Assembly: GCF_900636535.1 (NCBI RefSeq)
Contig: NZ_LR134289.1
Span: 2,294,001-2,358,000 of the forward strand
Source of the DNA: Chryseobacterium gleum
GTDB taxonomy: Bacteria; Bacteroidota; Bacteroidia; Flavobacteriales; Weeksellaceae
Direction of reading: 5' to 3'
DNA: 64,000 nucleotides
Positions 43,464-53,873 of this stretch are shown piece by piece (the stretch's first letter is position 1; every line of letters starts with the position of its first letter). Position numbers and translations under genes: made by a program. The notes beneath the pieces were generated by a model. It saw only the letters and a program-made list of their open reading frames with translations, made no database searches and was not told where the DNA came from.

Positions 43464-44636
43464 ATGAAACGAAAAAAGATTTTAAAAAGCATTATGAAAA
43501 TAATGCTTTTATTCATTCCGTGCTTTGCATTCTCACAGGATACACACAGTGATGAATATTACCAGAAAGCAATGGATTTTCTGCAGGGTGAGGGCGTATT
43601 GGAAGGCTGGTTTACTGAAAAGTTCCTACCGCTTTACGACAGCTTTATGACCGCAGAATATGGACAATTTATATTATTTGGACAGGCTGTAGCGGGTTTA
43701 GGCGCACTACTCTATCTGGGGAATATAGGATGGCAGATGATAGGCGGAGATCGTGAATGGGAAATAGTACCGATGCTAAAACCCTTCGCCATTGGACTGG
43801 TTATTGTGAATTGGGTATCATTTGTCGGTATTCTCCGTACTCCTCTAATCAAGCTTCAGGACGTCTCAGAGAGCAGCTTTGTTGAGAGTCAGCAGGAATT
43901 GAATTCTTTAAGATGGGTACGTTTTAAAAAACAGCAGCAGGTTGTAGACAGAATTGTTGAAGAGCAAGCTAAAGCACAAGCTGAAATCCAACAACAGGAA
44001 GCCGGAGACCAATCTTTAATAGAAGAAGGACTGGATATGGTTGGAGATGGATTAACAAGTCTTATGAGTCCTGTCTATGAACTTTATCTCAGATTACAGG
44101 TTGGTTTACAATTAGCCATATCGAGCGCGCTGGAATTGATTGGGTTATGGATACTTCGAATATGTGTCTATGGGATATTTTTTATCCAGCTGATATTTTC
44201 GACCATCTTAATTATTATCGGTCCTATACCGGTTGGGTTATCAGTTTTTCCTGCGTTTTCAAGTTTTCTTTCTCAATGGGTTTCCAGATTCATCAATGTC
44301 AATCTTTACGGATTTGTGGCATTTATTATTTTAAAAATCGGAACCCTCCTTCAGCTATTTGCCTTTGAGGCAGAAATTGAGAGATATGATCAGATTATCA
44401 ATACAGACGGCAGTATAAAGAACATGGATTTGCTGCTTACCTATTCTAGCAGTGGGATCATGTCATTTGGATTGGTCATCGTCTGTTTTTTAATTACAGC
44501 CGTAGGAATATTATGTGTTCCTACCCTGGCCAATTATATCATTCCGTCGGGCGGTGGTAATACAGGAGCCATGAGTAAGATGAAAAAAGCAGGAATGGCA
44601 ATAGCCACTAAAGGAGTTTCATTATTAAAAGGATAA
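43464..44636 (+). CDS. traJ: TraJ, polytopic VirB6-like protein
   Basis: 390 residues with a signal peptide (IMLLFIPCFAFSQ) and about seven hydrophobic helices: near 70-90, 105-125, 215-265 (a long pair), 285-300 and 335-365. A charged coiled coil rich in Gln and Glu (about 145-185) separates the first and second membrane blocks. This layout is that of TraJ, the VirB6-like inner-membrane channel part. It lies 2 bases before traK. Confidence 0.8.
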   Translation: MKRKKILKSIMKIMLLFIPCFAFSQDTHSDEYYQKAMDFLQGEGVLEGWFTEKFLPLYDSFMTAEYGQFILFGQAVAGLGALLYLGNIGWQMIGGDREWEIVPMLKPFAIGLVIVNWVSFVGILRTPLIKLQDVSESSFVESQQELNSLRWVRFKKQQQVVDRIVEEQAKAQAEIQQQEAGDQSLIEEGLDMVGDGLTSLMSPVYELYLRLQVGLQLAISSALELIGLWILRICVYGIFFIQLIFSTILIIIGPIPVGLSVFPAFSSFLSQWVSRFINVNLYGFVAFIILKIGTLLQLFAFEAEIERYDQIINTDGSIKNMDLLLTYSSSGIMSFGLVIVCFLITAVGILCVPTLANYIIPSGGGNTGAMSKMKKAGMAIATKGVSLLKG

Positions 44637-44638
44637 TT

Positions 44639-45253
44639 ATGGCAGTTGTAAAAAACATTGAAAAAAAAATCAAGATCAATAAAGTAACTTCCATTGGCTG
44701 CATAATTTTATCAGTCATCGTCGTTATTGCAGGATTTGTTTTCTCATATAAACAGATAAAAGATGCAAGAAAATCCATCTATATTTTAGATAACGGGGTT
44801 CCTGTTTTAGTCAAGCAGACCGATTTGCTCCTAAACAGACCTGTTGAATATAAAGCTCAAGTCGATATGTTTCATTCTTTATTTTTCACACTTTCAGCAG
44901 ATGACGATTATATAAAATCTCAGACACGAAAAGCATTGTATCTGATCGATGACAGTGGTATGAAGGAGTATATGAATCTGAAGGAAAAGGGATTTTACAA
45001 CCAGATCATTTCTTCCAATAGTGTGATGACTATAAAAGCAGACAGCATTAAACTCGATGAGCAGAACTTAAAATTTATTTACTATGGCAAACAGACCATT
45101 AACCGAAAGACGCAGCTTATCGTCAGAAAATTGATCACTGAAGGTTTTTTGCAAGATCTTCCCCGATCTCCCAATAATCCTCATGGTGTTCTGATCGAAA
45201 AATGGAAAACATTAGATAACTCGGACATTTCCGTAAAAGAAAAATTTAGATAA
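44639..45253 (+). CDS. traK: TraK, VirB8-like protein
   Basis: 204 residues: short basic cytoplasmic N-terminus, one transmembrane helix (about 20-38, IGCIILSVIVVIAGFVFSY) and a periplasmic alpha/beta domain with NRPVEYKAQVDMFHSLFFTL. This is the Bacteroidetes TraK/VirB8 pattern, which bridges inner and outer complexes. Its stop overlaps the next start by one base. Confidence 0.82.
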   Translation: MAVVKNIEKKIKINKVTSIGCIILSVIVVIAGFVFSYKQIKDARKSIYILDNGVPVLVKQTDLLLNRPVEYKAQVDMFHSLFFTLSADDDYIKSQTRKALYLIDDSGMKEYMNLKEKGFYNQIISSNSVMTIKADSIKLDEQNLKFIYYGKQTINRKTQLIVRKLITEGFLQDLPRSPNNPHGVLIEKWKTLDNSDISVKEKFR

Positions 45254-45633
45254 TGGAACAGCAAAATAAAATCATCAGTAAAAATCCATCAACCATATGG
45301 AAAAGTGTGGAACAATTTGCAGAACGTCAGCCGAAGAGAACATTTTATCTCATGTTTGGATTGATTTTTTTGTCCACCCTATTCTCAATTGGAAGCTTGA
45401 TTTACATACAAAAAGTTTCCATTCCTGAATACGAAACGATGAAAAAGCAAAATGTCCTAAAGGATGCTGCTACCTCATTCAACTCGCCGTTTACAGAGAC
45501 AGAAAAAATTCTGGGTATAAGAGAAGCGCTGAAAGAACTTGATTACTATCGGAAAAAAAAGATATTGAGTTCTTCCGATAGTTCGAGAATTAAATATCTC
45601 CTCGATAAATACAATATAAATAATTCAAGATGA
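45253..45633 (+). CDS. TraL-like small membrane protein
   Basis: 126 residues with one transmembrane helix (about 33-53, LMFGLIFLSTLFSIGSLIYI) and a helical periplasmic tail. It stands between traK and traM, the position of traL. There is no diagnostic motif, so the name rests on order. It overlaps traM by 4 bases (ATGA). Confidence 0.65.
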   Translation: MEQQNKIISKNPSTIWKSVEQFAERQPKRTFYLMFGLIFLSTLFSIGSLIYIQKVSIPEYETMKKQNVLKDAATSFNSPFTETEKILGIREALKELDYYRKKKILSSSDSSRIKYLLDKYNINNSR

Positions 45634-46889
45634 AAAAACTCAATTTAAAACAACCTAAATATGTTCTTCCCCTCATCGCCCTGCCATTCGTTTTAATGAT
45701 AGGGTATTTTTATGTTCAATTCACGGAAAACTCAGGAAAAGACAAAAATAAACTGGCTGAGAGTAAAGACATTTCCACCGATTTCGGAAAAGTTGGAGAA
45801 CGCTCTGAAATTAAAGGAAAGGCCGACGCTTATGCTGATTTCTTTGATAAAAGAACCGATGGAAGAACCATGATTGACGGTTTCGGTGATGAGCATGAAA
45901 GTCTTGAAAAATTTGATGATGATCTTTCAGAGCGACAGAAAAGGCATATTGACAGTATGAATTATGTCAGAGAAAAAGAACGTCTGAATAATCTTTCCCG
46001 ACAGGCCAATCGACAGTCCTACTATAACGCGATGGATGCTAAACAGTCGAAAGAACGTGAGGATGATCAGTACGACAGAAGTATGAAAATGTTAAAAATG
46101 CTCAATGGTGACAATAACGGGGTAAACAATTCAGGAAAAGCTGATACTCGGAGTGCTGAAAATTCCGACTGGAAAAAGGATCAGATGACCTTGATGAGAG
46201 AGCAGATGATGTTAATGGATAGTATCGAAAAAGCAAACAACCCTGAACTTAAAAATCAAGCCAAAGCCATTGAGAAAATGAAGAAAAATGAGAAAGAGAT
46301 GGATTTTTTTCTCAATTCTACATTGGATGTAACAAAAGCCTCGAAAAGCACAGAATTCAATTCGATCTTCAGACAACGTGAAAATAACTTTATCAAAGCT
46401 GTGATCGACGAAAACATTAAGGGCTTTGCAGGAAGCAGAATAAGGATTCGCCTACTCGAAGATGTATACGTCGGAAATGCAAAAATATCGAAAGGTACTC
46501 CCCTTTACGCATTGATCAGTGGATTTTCACTGCAAAGGGTGAACCTTAACATCGTATCGGTAATGCATCAGAACGAGATTCTTCCTATCAGTCTCAATAT
46601 CTATGATGTTGATGGCATGGAAGGATTGTATGTCCCAAGTTCGGCATTCCGTGAAATGACAAGATCTATGGGAGAAAACATTGTGCAAGGTCAAAATCTT
46701 TCCAGTGGTAGCGCTGATTTTTTTACCACGACGCTTAGCTCAGTATATCAATCCACCTCAAAAACAATATCGGACGTAATACGGAAAAACAAGGCAAAAA
46801 TTAAATACAATTCTTTCGTTTACCTCATTGACAACAAAGAACTTGAAAAAAAGAAAAAGAACATTTATAAGAAAAACACCAATCCATAA
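45630..46889 (+). CDS. traM: TraM, VirB10-like protein
   Basis: 419 residues. One transmembrane helix at about 14-31, then a long charged, Met/Asp/Glu/Lys-rich coiled-coil linker (about 50-220), then a C-terminal beta domain (about 245-400) with GSRIRIRLLEDVYVGNAKISKGTPLYALISGF, the TraM/VirB10 core. VirB10 proteins span the envelope and gate the outer pore. Gap of 3 bases to traN. Confidence 0.85.
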   Translation: MKKLNLKQPKYVLPLIALPFVLMIGYFYVQFTENSGKDKNKLAESKDISTDFGKVGERSEIKGKADAYADFFDKRTDGRTMIDGFGDEHESLEKFDDDLSERQKRHIDSMNYVREKERLNNLSRQANRQSYYNAMDAKQSKEREDDQYDRSMKMLKMLNGDNNGVNNSGKADTRSAENSDWKKDQMTLMREQMMLMDSIEKANNPELKNQAKAIEKMKKNEKEMDFFLNSTLDVTKASKSTEFNSIFRQRENNFIKAVIDENIKGFAGSRIRIRLLEDVYVGNAKISKGTPLYALISGFSLQRVNLNIVSVMHQNEILPISLNIYDVDGMEGLYVPSSAFREMTRSMGENIVQGQNLSSGSADFFTTTLSSVYQSTSKTISDVIRKNKAKIKYNSFVYLIDNKELEKKKKNIYKKNTNP

Positions 46890-46892
46890 TCT

Positions 46893-47783
46893 ATGAAAAA
46901 TTTCATTATTATCCTTATGCTGATGCTTGTTTCTACGGAGACATCCGCTCAGAATACAGTACTATCGAGAGTATATAAAAATAATCTTCCCGAAATCTAT
47001 ATTACAGGTAATGTCAATCTTCATTTCAGGAGCCCCCAGCCTATTCAGTTTGTTGATTTAAGTACGAAACACCTTATAGGCGATCTTCCTACAGAAAATG
47101 TTGTAAGAATTAAAATACAACAGTTTGAAGAGGAAAGCCATTCCGCTACCGACAGTATTAGAATAAAAGAGGAAACTCCGATTTATTATTATGATAATCA
47201 GGAATTAGGAATTGTTACCATTGTCGGACAATCCTTTATGGCTCAGTACAAGCTGATCTATAAAGTTGACAGCAGTGCGACTATAATGACCAACATTGAA
47301 ATTTTACCTGAAGACATGCAGGCTCTTGAATATCCGGATTACCAGATGTCCAGTGCCGAACTCAGAAAATATTCGGTGGAGATTATCAGAAAAAAAGAAG
47401 CAAATAAAATACGTAGAAACAGAGATTTGGGAATCGAATCGCAGCTTAATAATGTATACGCTTTTGGTGATTATGTATTTCTAGATATTAGTTTTAAAAA
47501 CAATACAAATCTCATCTATGATATTGACAAACTTAAGTTTTCTATCGATGATAAAAAGGTTTACAAAGCCACGAATGTTCAGTCTATTGAGATAGAGCCT
47601 GTATTCCGTCTGTATGACTTAAAGACATTTAAAAAGTCTTACAGAAATATTTTCGTTTTTAAGAAATTCACTTATCCGAATAACAAGGTTCTAAACATCA
47701 GGCTGATCGAAAATCAAATCAGCGGCAGAACAATTAATCTGGAGATTAAATACTCAGATATTTTACAGGCTGACACTTTTTAA
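46893..47783 (+). CDS. traN: TraN, DUF4138 (VirB9-like) protein
   Basis: 296 residues with a signal peptide (FIIILMLMLVSTETSAQ). Mature part beta-rich: YITGNVNLHFRSPQPIQFVDLS and later FGDYVFLDISFKNNTNLIYDIDKLKFSIDDKK, which is the DUF4138/TraN pattern. It is the VirB9-like partner of TraM in the outer ring. It is the last gene of the tra operon, followed by a strong terminator. Confidence 0.85.
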   Translation: MKNFIIILMLMLVSTETSAQNTVLSRVYKNNLPEIYITGNVNLHFRSPQPIQFVDLSTKHLIGDLPTENVVRIKIQQFEEESHSATDSIRIKEETPIYYYDNQELGIVTIVGQSFMAQYKLIYKVDSSATIMTNIEILPEDMQALEYPDYQMSSAELRKYSVEIIRKKEANKIRRNRDLGIESQLNNVYAFGDYVFLDISFKNNTNLIYDIDKLKFSIDDKKVYKATNVQSIEIEPVFRLYDLKTFKKSYRNIFVFKKFTYPNNKVLNIRLIENQISGRTINLEIKYSDILQADTF

Positions 47784-47805
47784 TATTCATTTACATCTAA
47801 AGTAT

Positions 47806-47841
47806 AGCAGACAGCTGGGAACTCCTGGCTGTCTGCTTTTT
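47806..47841 (+). terminator. Terminator of the tra operon
   Basis: 10-bp perfect stem AGCAGACAGC/GCTGTCTGCT, 12-base loop, then T5. It lies 23 bases after the traN stop. Confidence 0.85.
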
Positions 47842-47863
47842 ATATAATTCAATTTGAGAAACA

Positions 47864-49846
47864 ATGCAGGAAAGTAAAGAACAACAAAAAATCTACGGAT
47901 TCTTTCAGAAAGCAGTCTATATGCTGGTTTTGATTGAATGCAGCATTATCTTTTTTGGAGGTACTCAGATTCCGATACTTCCAAAGCTATTGAAATCATT
48001 TGCGAAAATGCCATTTCTATTTCCTCCGTACCATGCCAAACTTGCTGAACTTCTGTTAATCATACTAATTGCAATTGGTACAAAGCCAAAAAAAAATCAA
48101 GATATTAATATTACAAAATCAATCCTTTTACCAATAGTCGTTGGATTACTGATGATGTTTGGTTCATTGGCATTTATAGATGATACATTTAGAAAAGACA
48201 TCCCGCAGTTTACTCCCTATTTTAATATCTATCAGGCTGTTTACGCATTACTTTCATTCGTAGGTGTTTTAATAACCCTTTTAGGTGCTGACAACATCAG
48301 CAAGATTATGAAAATCAAGCTTGGTAAAGACCGCTGGAACATTGAAGAAGAATCATTCGATCAAAACAAGGAATTAATTACGAATGACTTTTCAATCAAC
48401 ATCCCTTACTTATTTTATTATAACAAACGGATGAATCACGGATGGATTAATATCAATCCATTCAGAGGTACACTTGTAATAGGAACGCCCGGTAGTGGTA
48501 AATCTTTTGGAATTATTAATCCGGCGATCAGGCAATTGATTGGCAAAGGATTTTGTCTCTGTATTTATGATTATAAATTTCCAGATTTGGGAAAGATAGC
48601 GTACTATCATTATCAATTGAAAAGGCAACATGACGAGAGCTATAAGCACGAGTTTGCGGTAATTAATCTTAATGAAGTTGAAAGATCAAAAAGAGTCAAT
48701 CCTTTAAGAAAAGAATATCTCGCTACATTAGCAGAAGCTCAGGAAATGGCGGAAGCAATGGTGTCTTCACTTCAAAAAGGTGGTGGGTCAGGAGGTGGAA
48801 GTGATCAGTTTTTCACCCAGTCAGCCATCAATTTTCTAGCATCATGCATCGCTTTTCTTGCAAAATATGAAGAGGGCAGATTTTCGACCTTACCGCATCT
48901 GCTTTCATTTATGAACCGTGGTTACGAGGAAATTTTCAATACTCTTTTCACCAATATAGAGCTGCATTCTCTATTATCAACTTTTAAATCGGCTTTTGAT
49001 AACAGGGCTTTCGACCAGCTGGAAGGACAGATCGGAACACTTAAGATATTTCTATCCAGATTGGCAACGAAGGAAAGTTTCTGGGTATTTTCAGGTGATG
49101 ATGTCAAACTTAAAATTTCTGACAGAAAAAACCCTACAATCATTGTCTTAGCGTCTGATCCCAATACACAGGATATTAATTCTGCATTATATTCTACCAT
49201 ATTAAATAGACTATTAAAACAGATTAATTCCAAAGGCAATTTACCAAGCGGAATTATTGCCGACGAGCTGCCGACTATTTATATACATAAGATAGATAAT
49301 TTAATTGCTACTGCAAGAAGCAATAAAGTAGCTGTACTCCTTGGACTGCAGGAAATTCCCCAGTTCCGCCAATTTTATAAAAAAGAAGTTGCAGACACGA
49401 TTACAGCAATCATCGGAAATATTCTCAGTGGCAGTGCTCGAGATAAAAGTACACTGGATTGGCTTGAAAAAGTATTTGGCAAAGTAAAACAAAAAAGCCA
49501 GTCTATGTCAATCAATAATAATCAAACGACCATTTCAATTCAGGAAAAGATGGATAACCTCATTCCTGCCGGTAAAATAGCAGGATTAAAAACGGGAGAA
49601 ATGGTGGGTATTATCGCAGGTGATGAAAATAATCAAACTGAAGAATATAAAACTTCGGCCATACACGGCAGAATCAATCTTGATATGAAAAGTATCGAGG
49701 ATGAGGAAGCTAACTATATTGAAATGCCCGTGTATTATAACTTTAAAGACAAGTCAGGAAAAAATGATAAAGAGAAAATCCTGATGTCGAACTTTCTACG
49801 AATCAACAGAGAAGTAGAGTTGATCATTAAGGACTTCAATCCGTAA
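47864..49846 (+). CDS. Type IV coupling protein (TraG/VirD4 class, Bacteroidetes MobC type)
   Basis: 660 residues. Four hydrophobic helices in the first 150 residues anchor it in the inner membrane. Walker A is IGTPGSGKSFGIINPA (about 206-221); a Walker B-like IIVLASDP and GIIADELPTIYI follow (about 425-470). It also has a glycine stretch (GGGSGGGSDQFF) near 305. It links the relaxase-DNA complex to the secretion channel. It lies after the tra terminator and far from the relaxase gene, unlike mobABC arrangements. Confidence 0.87.
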   Translation: MQESKEQQKIYGFFQKAVYMLVLIECSIIFFGGTQIPILPKLLKSFAKMPFLFPPYHAKLAELLLIILIAIGTKPKKNQDINITKSILLPIVVGLLMMFGSLAFIDDTFRKDIPQFTPYFNIYQAVYALLSFVGVLITLLGADNISKIMKIKLGKDRWNIEEESFDQNKELITNDFSINIPYLFYYNKRMNHGWININPFRGTLVIGTPGSGKSFGIINPAIRQLIGKGFCLCIYDYKFPDLGKIAYYHYQLKRQHDESYKHEFAVINLNEVERSKRVNPLRKEYLATLAEAQEMAEAMVSSLQKGGGSGGGSDQFFTQSAINFLASCIAFLAKYEEGRFSTLPHLLSFMNRGYEEIFNTLFTNIELHSLLSTFKSAFDNRAFDQLEGQIGTLKIFLSRLATKESFWVFSGDDVKLKISDRKNPTIIVLASDPNTQDINSALYSTILNRLLKQINSKGNLPSGIIADELPTIYIHKIDNLIATARSNKVAVLLGLQEIPQFRQFYKKEVADTITAIIGNILSGSARDKSTLDWLEKVFGKVKQKSQSMSINNNQTTISIQEKMDNLIPAGKIAGLKTGEMVGIIAGDENNQTEEYKTSAIHGRINLDMKSIEDEEANYIEMPVYYNFKDKSGKNDKEKILMSNFLRINREVELIIKDFNP

Positions 49847-49872
49847 CTCTAACAACATAAAATTTAAAAAAA

Positions 49873-50687
49873 ATGAAAAAAACAGTAATACTGATGCATT
49901 TGTTAATTTTTTCAAATTTCCTACCTCAATTTAATACGGCTTCCTATAAAGGAAAACTCAATACTATTCGATTGAACTCCTCTTTACAAAATCAATTCAC
50001 CACCAGCTTTTTGTCTTACCATATTGCAGGGAAGTTGAATAAAAAATATTTTGAGAAGAGTAAAGATTCATTGAATAATGCAGCAAATGAAACTGAGCAA
50101 ACAACTACTCCACAAGCCAATTCAATTAAAAAAGATGATGATATTCAAGCGACGTCGGAAGACGATTCATTGTCAGAGAATCATCCATCCGAAAAAAAAT
50201 ACAGAAATAAAAAACTTTCATTATTAGAATACGAAAAATACCCAACTGAAGAACTACAGATTATTTATATGCCTTTAGAAAAAATGAAGATCACCTCGAA
50301 TTTCGGGCATCGCTTTCATCCCATCGATAAAATTGAAAAATTTCATGCCGGTGTTGACCTGCGGGCTAACAGCGATTATGTATTTGCAGTATTGGATGGA
50401 ATCATTAGTGATACAGGTTACAGTAATGGTGCAGGAAATTACATCAAAGTACAGCACGGCGATTTTGAGACCATATATCTGCATCTGCAAAAAACTTTTT
50501 TTCATTGGGCGACTTCGTCTATGCCGGTGATATTATCGCTATAAGTGGTAATAGCGGGAAAAGCACTGCACCGCATCTGCATTTTTCAGTGAAAGAAAGA
50601 GGAAAATATATAGATCCGGTTCATTTCTTAAATGACTTAATAAAAACAAACAACGCAATTTCAGATTACAATTATGGAAAATACTAG
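49873..50687 (+). pseudogene. M23 metallopeptidase, split by a frameshift
   Basis: Two frames encode one peptidoglycan peptidase. The first (49873-50544) has a signal-like N-terminus, a polar linker and the first half of M23 (KITSNFGHRFHP, FHAGVDLRA with the metal ligands). The second frame (to 50687) has GDFVYAGDIIAISGNSGKSTAPHLHFSV with the HLH motif. They join if one base is added in A6 (50489-50494) or T7 (50496-50502), giving YLHLQK then FFSLGDFVYAG. It would open the cell wall for the transfer machine. The cause of the break (error or mutation) is open. Confidence 0.8.
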
Positions 50688-51855
50688 CACCTTACTTACA
50701 GATGAACTTAGAAAGTTCGGAATCATGAATCAGCAGGATCATTTTTCCGAGAAACTCTCAAAAAAAGAAATTGATGATTTTCTTAAAGGAGGAATTCTCA
50801 TTGCCGAAAATGATAAAAACAGGCTCACTTTTAAAATAAATGACGATAAGCTTGATGTCAATGTTTATAATAAAGATATAGTCAATCACAAAGACCTTTC
50901 AACTGCCGAACTTTTTGAAATTTCTTCAAGCAATAGAAATCTTTACAAAGTGATGGCTGACTATGGAAACATCACTCATATTGGAACAGGGTACTTTAAT
51001 AAGAACCCGGAAAACGAAATGACCACATTTGTTGAAATAGAAAACGAAAGGGGAAAAACAATCTTTTTCGGAAACAAGCTTGAAGATAGTCTTAAAGATT
51101 TTAAAGTTGGAGATAAAATTCAGATTATTCAGACCGGTGTTGAAAAAACGGTTCTTAAAATAGATGATGCTGATGAAAAGGAACTCGCAAAATTTGATAA
51201 TGTTTTTATAATAAACCCGTTCAAAGAAAAAAATAAGCAGTTCCAGTCCAGGATTTTTGAATTGGATAAAAAAGACAATACGATAAAAGATGTGGATACA
51301 ACAAAATACGAGCTCAAAAATGTTAACGGTCACAATATCTCAGAAAAACAGCTTCAGCAATTACGAAAAGGTAAAGAGCTTAAGTTAGATGATGAAACCA
51401 CCATACAGATAAGTCCGGCATCAAAAAATGAGGCTAAATTGAGCGCAAGTTCAAAATCACTCCTGATACTATCCCTTGCGACGGATGGCGGTCTTAGTTT
51501 CTTGATCATAAAAGGCATTCAGAAGCTTGCTAGAATGCAGGAAGAAAATCAACTACAAAAAGAAAGTATAAGATATCAGGTCGAGCTTCAAAAACTAAAA
51601 GCACACCTGAAATCGAAATCAGAGCAATATCCTGATAATAAAAATATCATAACTGACCTTAATATTGTCAGCAAAGAAATCTCTGCTTCTCAATCCTCTT
51701 TAAATGAAAATACTAATAAGGAAAAAGAAAAGAGCAATATTAATCTTCAGGTTAACGATCCAGATATGTATCAAGATGCTAATCAAAAGAAAGAGGAAGA
51801 GAAACGAGATGCAGAAGAAGCATCAAGGTCAACATCTCATTCCAGAGGACGGTAA
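50674..51855 (+). CDS. DUF4099/DUF3945-type protein of the conjugative element
   Basis: 393 residues. Residues 1-75 fit DUF4099 (LTDELRKFGI, FSEKLSKKEIDDFLKGG). Around 235-265, NGHNISEKQLQQLRKGKELKLDD recalls DUF3945. One hydrophobic helix near 270-285 (LLILSLATDGGLSFLIIKGI) and a charged coiled-coil tail follow. Such proteins are regular cargo next to tra genes in Bacteroidetes elements; function unknown. It overlaps the M23 gene end. Confidence 0.65.
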   Translation: MENTSTLLTDELRKFGIMNQQDHFSEKLSKKEIDDFLKGGILIAENDKNRLTFKINDDKLDVNVYNKDIVNHKDLSTAELFEISSSNRNLYKVMADYGNITHIGTGYFNKNPENEMTTFVEIENERGKTIFFGNKLEDSLKDFKVGDKIQIIQTGVEKTVLKIDDADEKELAKFDNVFIINPFKEKNKQFQSRIFELDKKDNTIKDVDTTKYELKNVNGHNISEKQLQQLRKGKELKLDDETTIQISPASKNEAKLSASSKSLLILSLATDGGLSFLIIKGIQKLARMQEENQLQKESIRYQVELQKLKAHLKSKSEQYPDNKNIITDLNIVSKEISASQSSLNENTNKEKEKSNINLQVNDPDMYQDANQKKEEEKRDAEEASRSTSHSRGR

Positions 51856-51857
51856 TA

Positions 51858-52478
51858 ATGATAATTATCATGCTCCTAAGCTTAGAAACGCTAAAGATAT
51901 TTCAGGGAAAAATCAGTGAAAATGGAAATCTCTACTTTTTAGGATTCAGAAAGAATAGCTGGACTATTATTTACAGAGATGGCTCATCACTAGAGACAAA
52001 GTCTTTTTACCAGATTATAAATCATTTTGGTGATTTGATCATCCATAATATATACTGTTTCAGATACATTTTGGAAGCAATGCTTTTTTTACAAAATAAA
52101 CATTGTGATTATCTAAGGAATTCGCTAATTATCATTACCGCGTCAAAAAATAAAAAAGAAATAAAATCCTTTTTATTTAGACGATACATTCAGAAAAATC
52201 TTGTCGTACCAAAGATTCATTTATTTCATTCACTGCGAAATTTTGAATTAACTGTACTCTATCTTGAACTTTTAGATAAAGGAGTTGTCTCTGAAACCAT
52301 TCAGCTAAAAGGTCAAAATTATCTAAAGATAAAGTATAAATCAATTCAGATTATACTTGATACAGAACAGCAGACGAAAAGTAAAATTTTGTTTCTGTTA
52401 GGTATAAATGATAAGATCTTTAAAATTCGCAATTATGATCTATCACATTTAATGAGTGATAGAAATCTCTATTGGTAA
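51858..52478 (+). CDS. Hypothetical protein of the conjugative element
   Basis: 206 residues, basic, without clear membrane helix after the weakly hydrophobic N-terminus. Residues 20-60 have alternating strands (NLYFLGFRKNSWTIIYRD), the rest is mixed with many Lys and Ile. It lies 2 bases after the DUF4099 gene. I recognise no domain. A role in transfer or maintenance is only suggested by position. Confidence 0.5.
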   Translation: MIIIMLLSLETLKIFQGKISENGNLYFLGFRKNSWTIIYRDGSSLETKSFYQIINHFGDLIIHNIYCFRYILEAMLFLQNKHCDYLRNSLIIITASKNKKEIKSFLFRRYIQKNLVVPKIHLFHSLRNFELTVLYLELLDKGVVSETIQLKGQNYLKIKYKSIQIILDTEQQTKSKILFLLGINDKIFKIRNYDLSHLMSDRNLYW

Positions 52479-52503
52479 CCTCACATCCAAATATATAGCA
52501 ATA

Positions 52504-53868
52504 ATGAAAAGCGATGACGCATTAAAATCAGAAGTTGAGATTATATCTGAATACTTTAGAAATACAAACAACAGTATTTGGTTAAAAGAAGGGCTCCGTG
52601 GTTCAATCTCAAGTGAAATTGACAGCTATAACTCTCTTATAGAAAATCTTCAAAACAAGAGAAAAATGTTTTCCGGAATTGATCTAACTATTTCACCTTT
52701 TAATTCCTCAGGAGCAGACTTCAAAATAATTATAAAAAATGACAGCGAAAGACTGCAGCTACTCTCGGGATTGCTAAATTTTCGATCCAAGCAAATAAAT
52801 GATTTAGATAACAAATTACATAACAATCATAATATTAACAACATGGAAAATAATGTATTTCAATCCAAAAAAGCCGATTTAGAAGTAAAAATCGAACTGC
52901 CCAATCAAGAGAAACCGTTTTTTGAAAAAATGTCCACTCCTAATAATTTGGTTAATATGCTGCAAAAAGCGGGGCAGAAATTAAATCCAAATGAGACACT
53001 ACGCGTTAATTTGAACGGTACTTCATTAGTGCTCACCAAAGAACAAACCGAGAAGCCAGAAATTCTTCAAAACCTGGAAACAGAATACAATAAAGTTAAC
53101 AGGCTAAAAAACGGGCATCCTGAAGAAAATAGAAATCTACAAGATTTAAAAGATCAGATCAAGTATTTAGGTTTTGGCGAAGAACAAAAAGTTCATACGG
53201 AACTGGCTGATAATTTAGCTTCAGATAAAAAAGAATTTATCATCAATATTTCTTCAGATAAAGCATCTTTCAAAAACAATGAAATCAATTTTGAGCTGAA
53301 ATTTCAAAAATCTGAAAAAAATGAAAACTTCTACTTAAACTCTTTCCTTGCAAATCTTAAGAACAATGAGAAGGATGTCAACTTAAACCATACATTTTCC
53401 GCTAATGGAAACTTTACGGCTAAAGAAGCGATCAATCTTTTAGAAGGCAGATCTGTTAAAACGGAGATTTATAATAAACATTTGGATGCAAAAGAGGATG
53501 CTTTTGTAAAGCTACAATTGAATGAAGAAAAGAATGAAAAAGGAAATTTCAAGCTTCAGGTTTTTAATAAAAACTACGGAATTGACATTGAAAAGATCAT
53601 TGATAAAGCAAAACTTCATTTTGATAACGATAAGCACAGAGAAATTACCACCAAATCACTTGAAAAAGGCAATATTGTTTCGGTAAAATTTTCAGATCTG
53701 AAAAATAATATAGTCGAAGGAAAAGCAATTCTCAACCCCCAATACAAGATGCTGAATCTGTATGATAATAAGATGAAAAGATTCAACTCTAATGAGCAGG
53801 CCTTTCAAAAGGATAATTCGGAAACTAATGAGGTAAAGAATCAGCAGAGCCATTCCCGAAAAATTTAA
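52504..53868 (+). CDS. Large hydrophilic element protein, DUF3945-like parts
   Basis: 454 residues from the ATG at 52504; a GTG at 52456 extends the frame but overlaps the previous gene. Very rich in Asn, Lys and Glu. Residues 280-420 contain NFTAKEAINLLEGRSVKTEI and HREITTKSLEKGNIVSVKFSDLKNNIVEGKAILNPQYKMLNLYD, which resembles the DUF3945-type repeats in proteins next to topoisomerase or tra genes. No enzyme motif. Likely a DNA- or protein-binding factor of the element. Confidence 0.55.
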   Translation: MKSDDALKSEVEIISEYFRNTNNSIWLKEGLRGSISSEIDSYNSLIENLQNKRKMFSGIDLTISPFNSSGADFKIIIKNDSERLQLLSGLLNFRSKQINDLDNKLHNNHNINNMENNVFQSKKADLEVKIELPNQEKPFFEKMSTPNNLVNMLQKAGQKLNPNETLRVNLNGTSLVLTKEQTEKPEILQNLETEYNKVNRLKNGHPEENRNLQDLKDQIKYLGFGEEQKVHTELADNLASDKKEFIINISSDKASFKNNEINFELKFQKSEKNENFYLNSFLANLKNNEKDVNLNHTFSANGNFTAKEAINLLEGRSVKTEIYNKHLDAKEDAFVKLQLNEEKNEKGNFKLQVFNKNYGIDIEKIIDKAKLHFDNDKHREITTKSLEKGNIVSVKFSDLKNNIVEGKAILNPQYKMLNLYDNKMKRFNSNEQAFQKDNSETNEVKNQQSHSRKI

Positions 53869-53873
53869 TATCT

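Noticed and set aside
48770..48810. Gly-rich stretch in the coupling protein as a repeat insertion
   Set aside because: Short GGGSGGGS linkers next to DQFF occur in this protein family; no sign of expansion.
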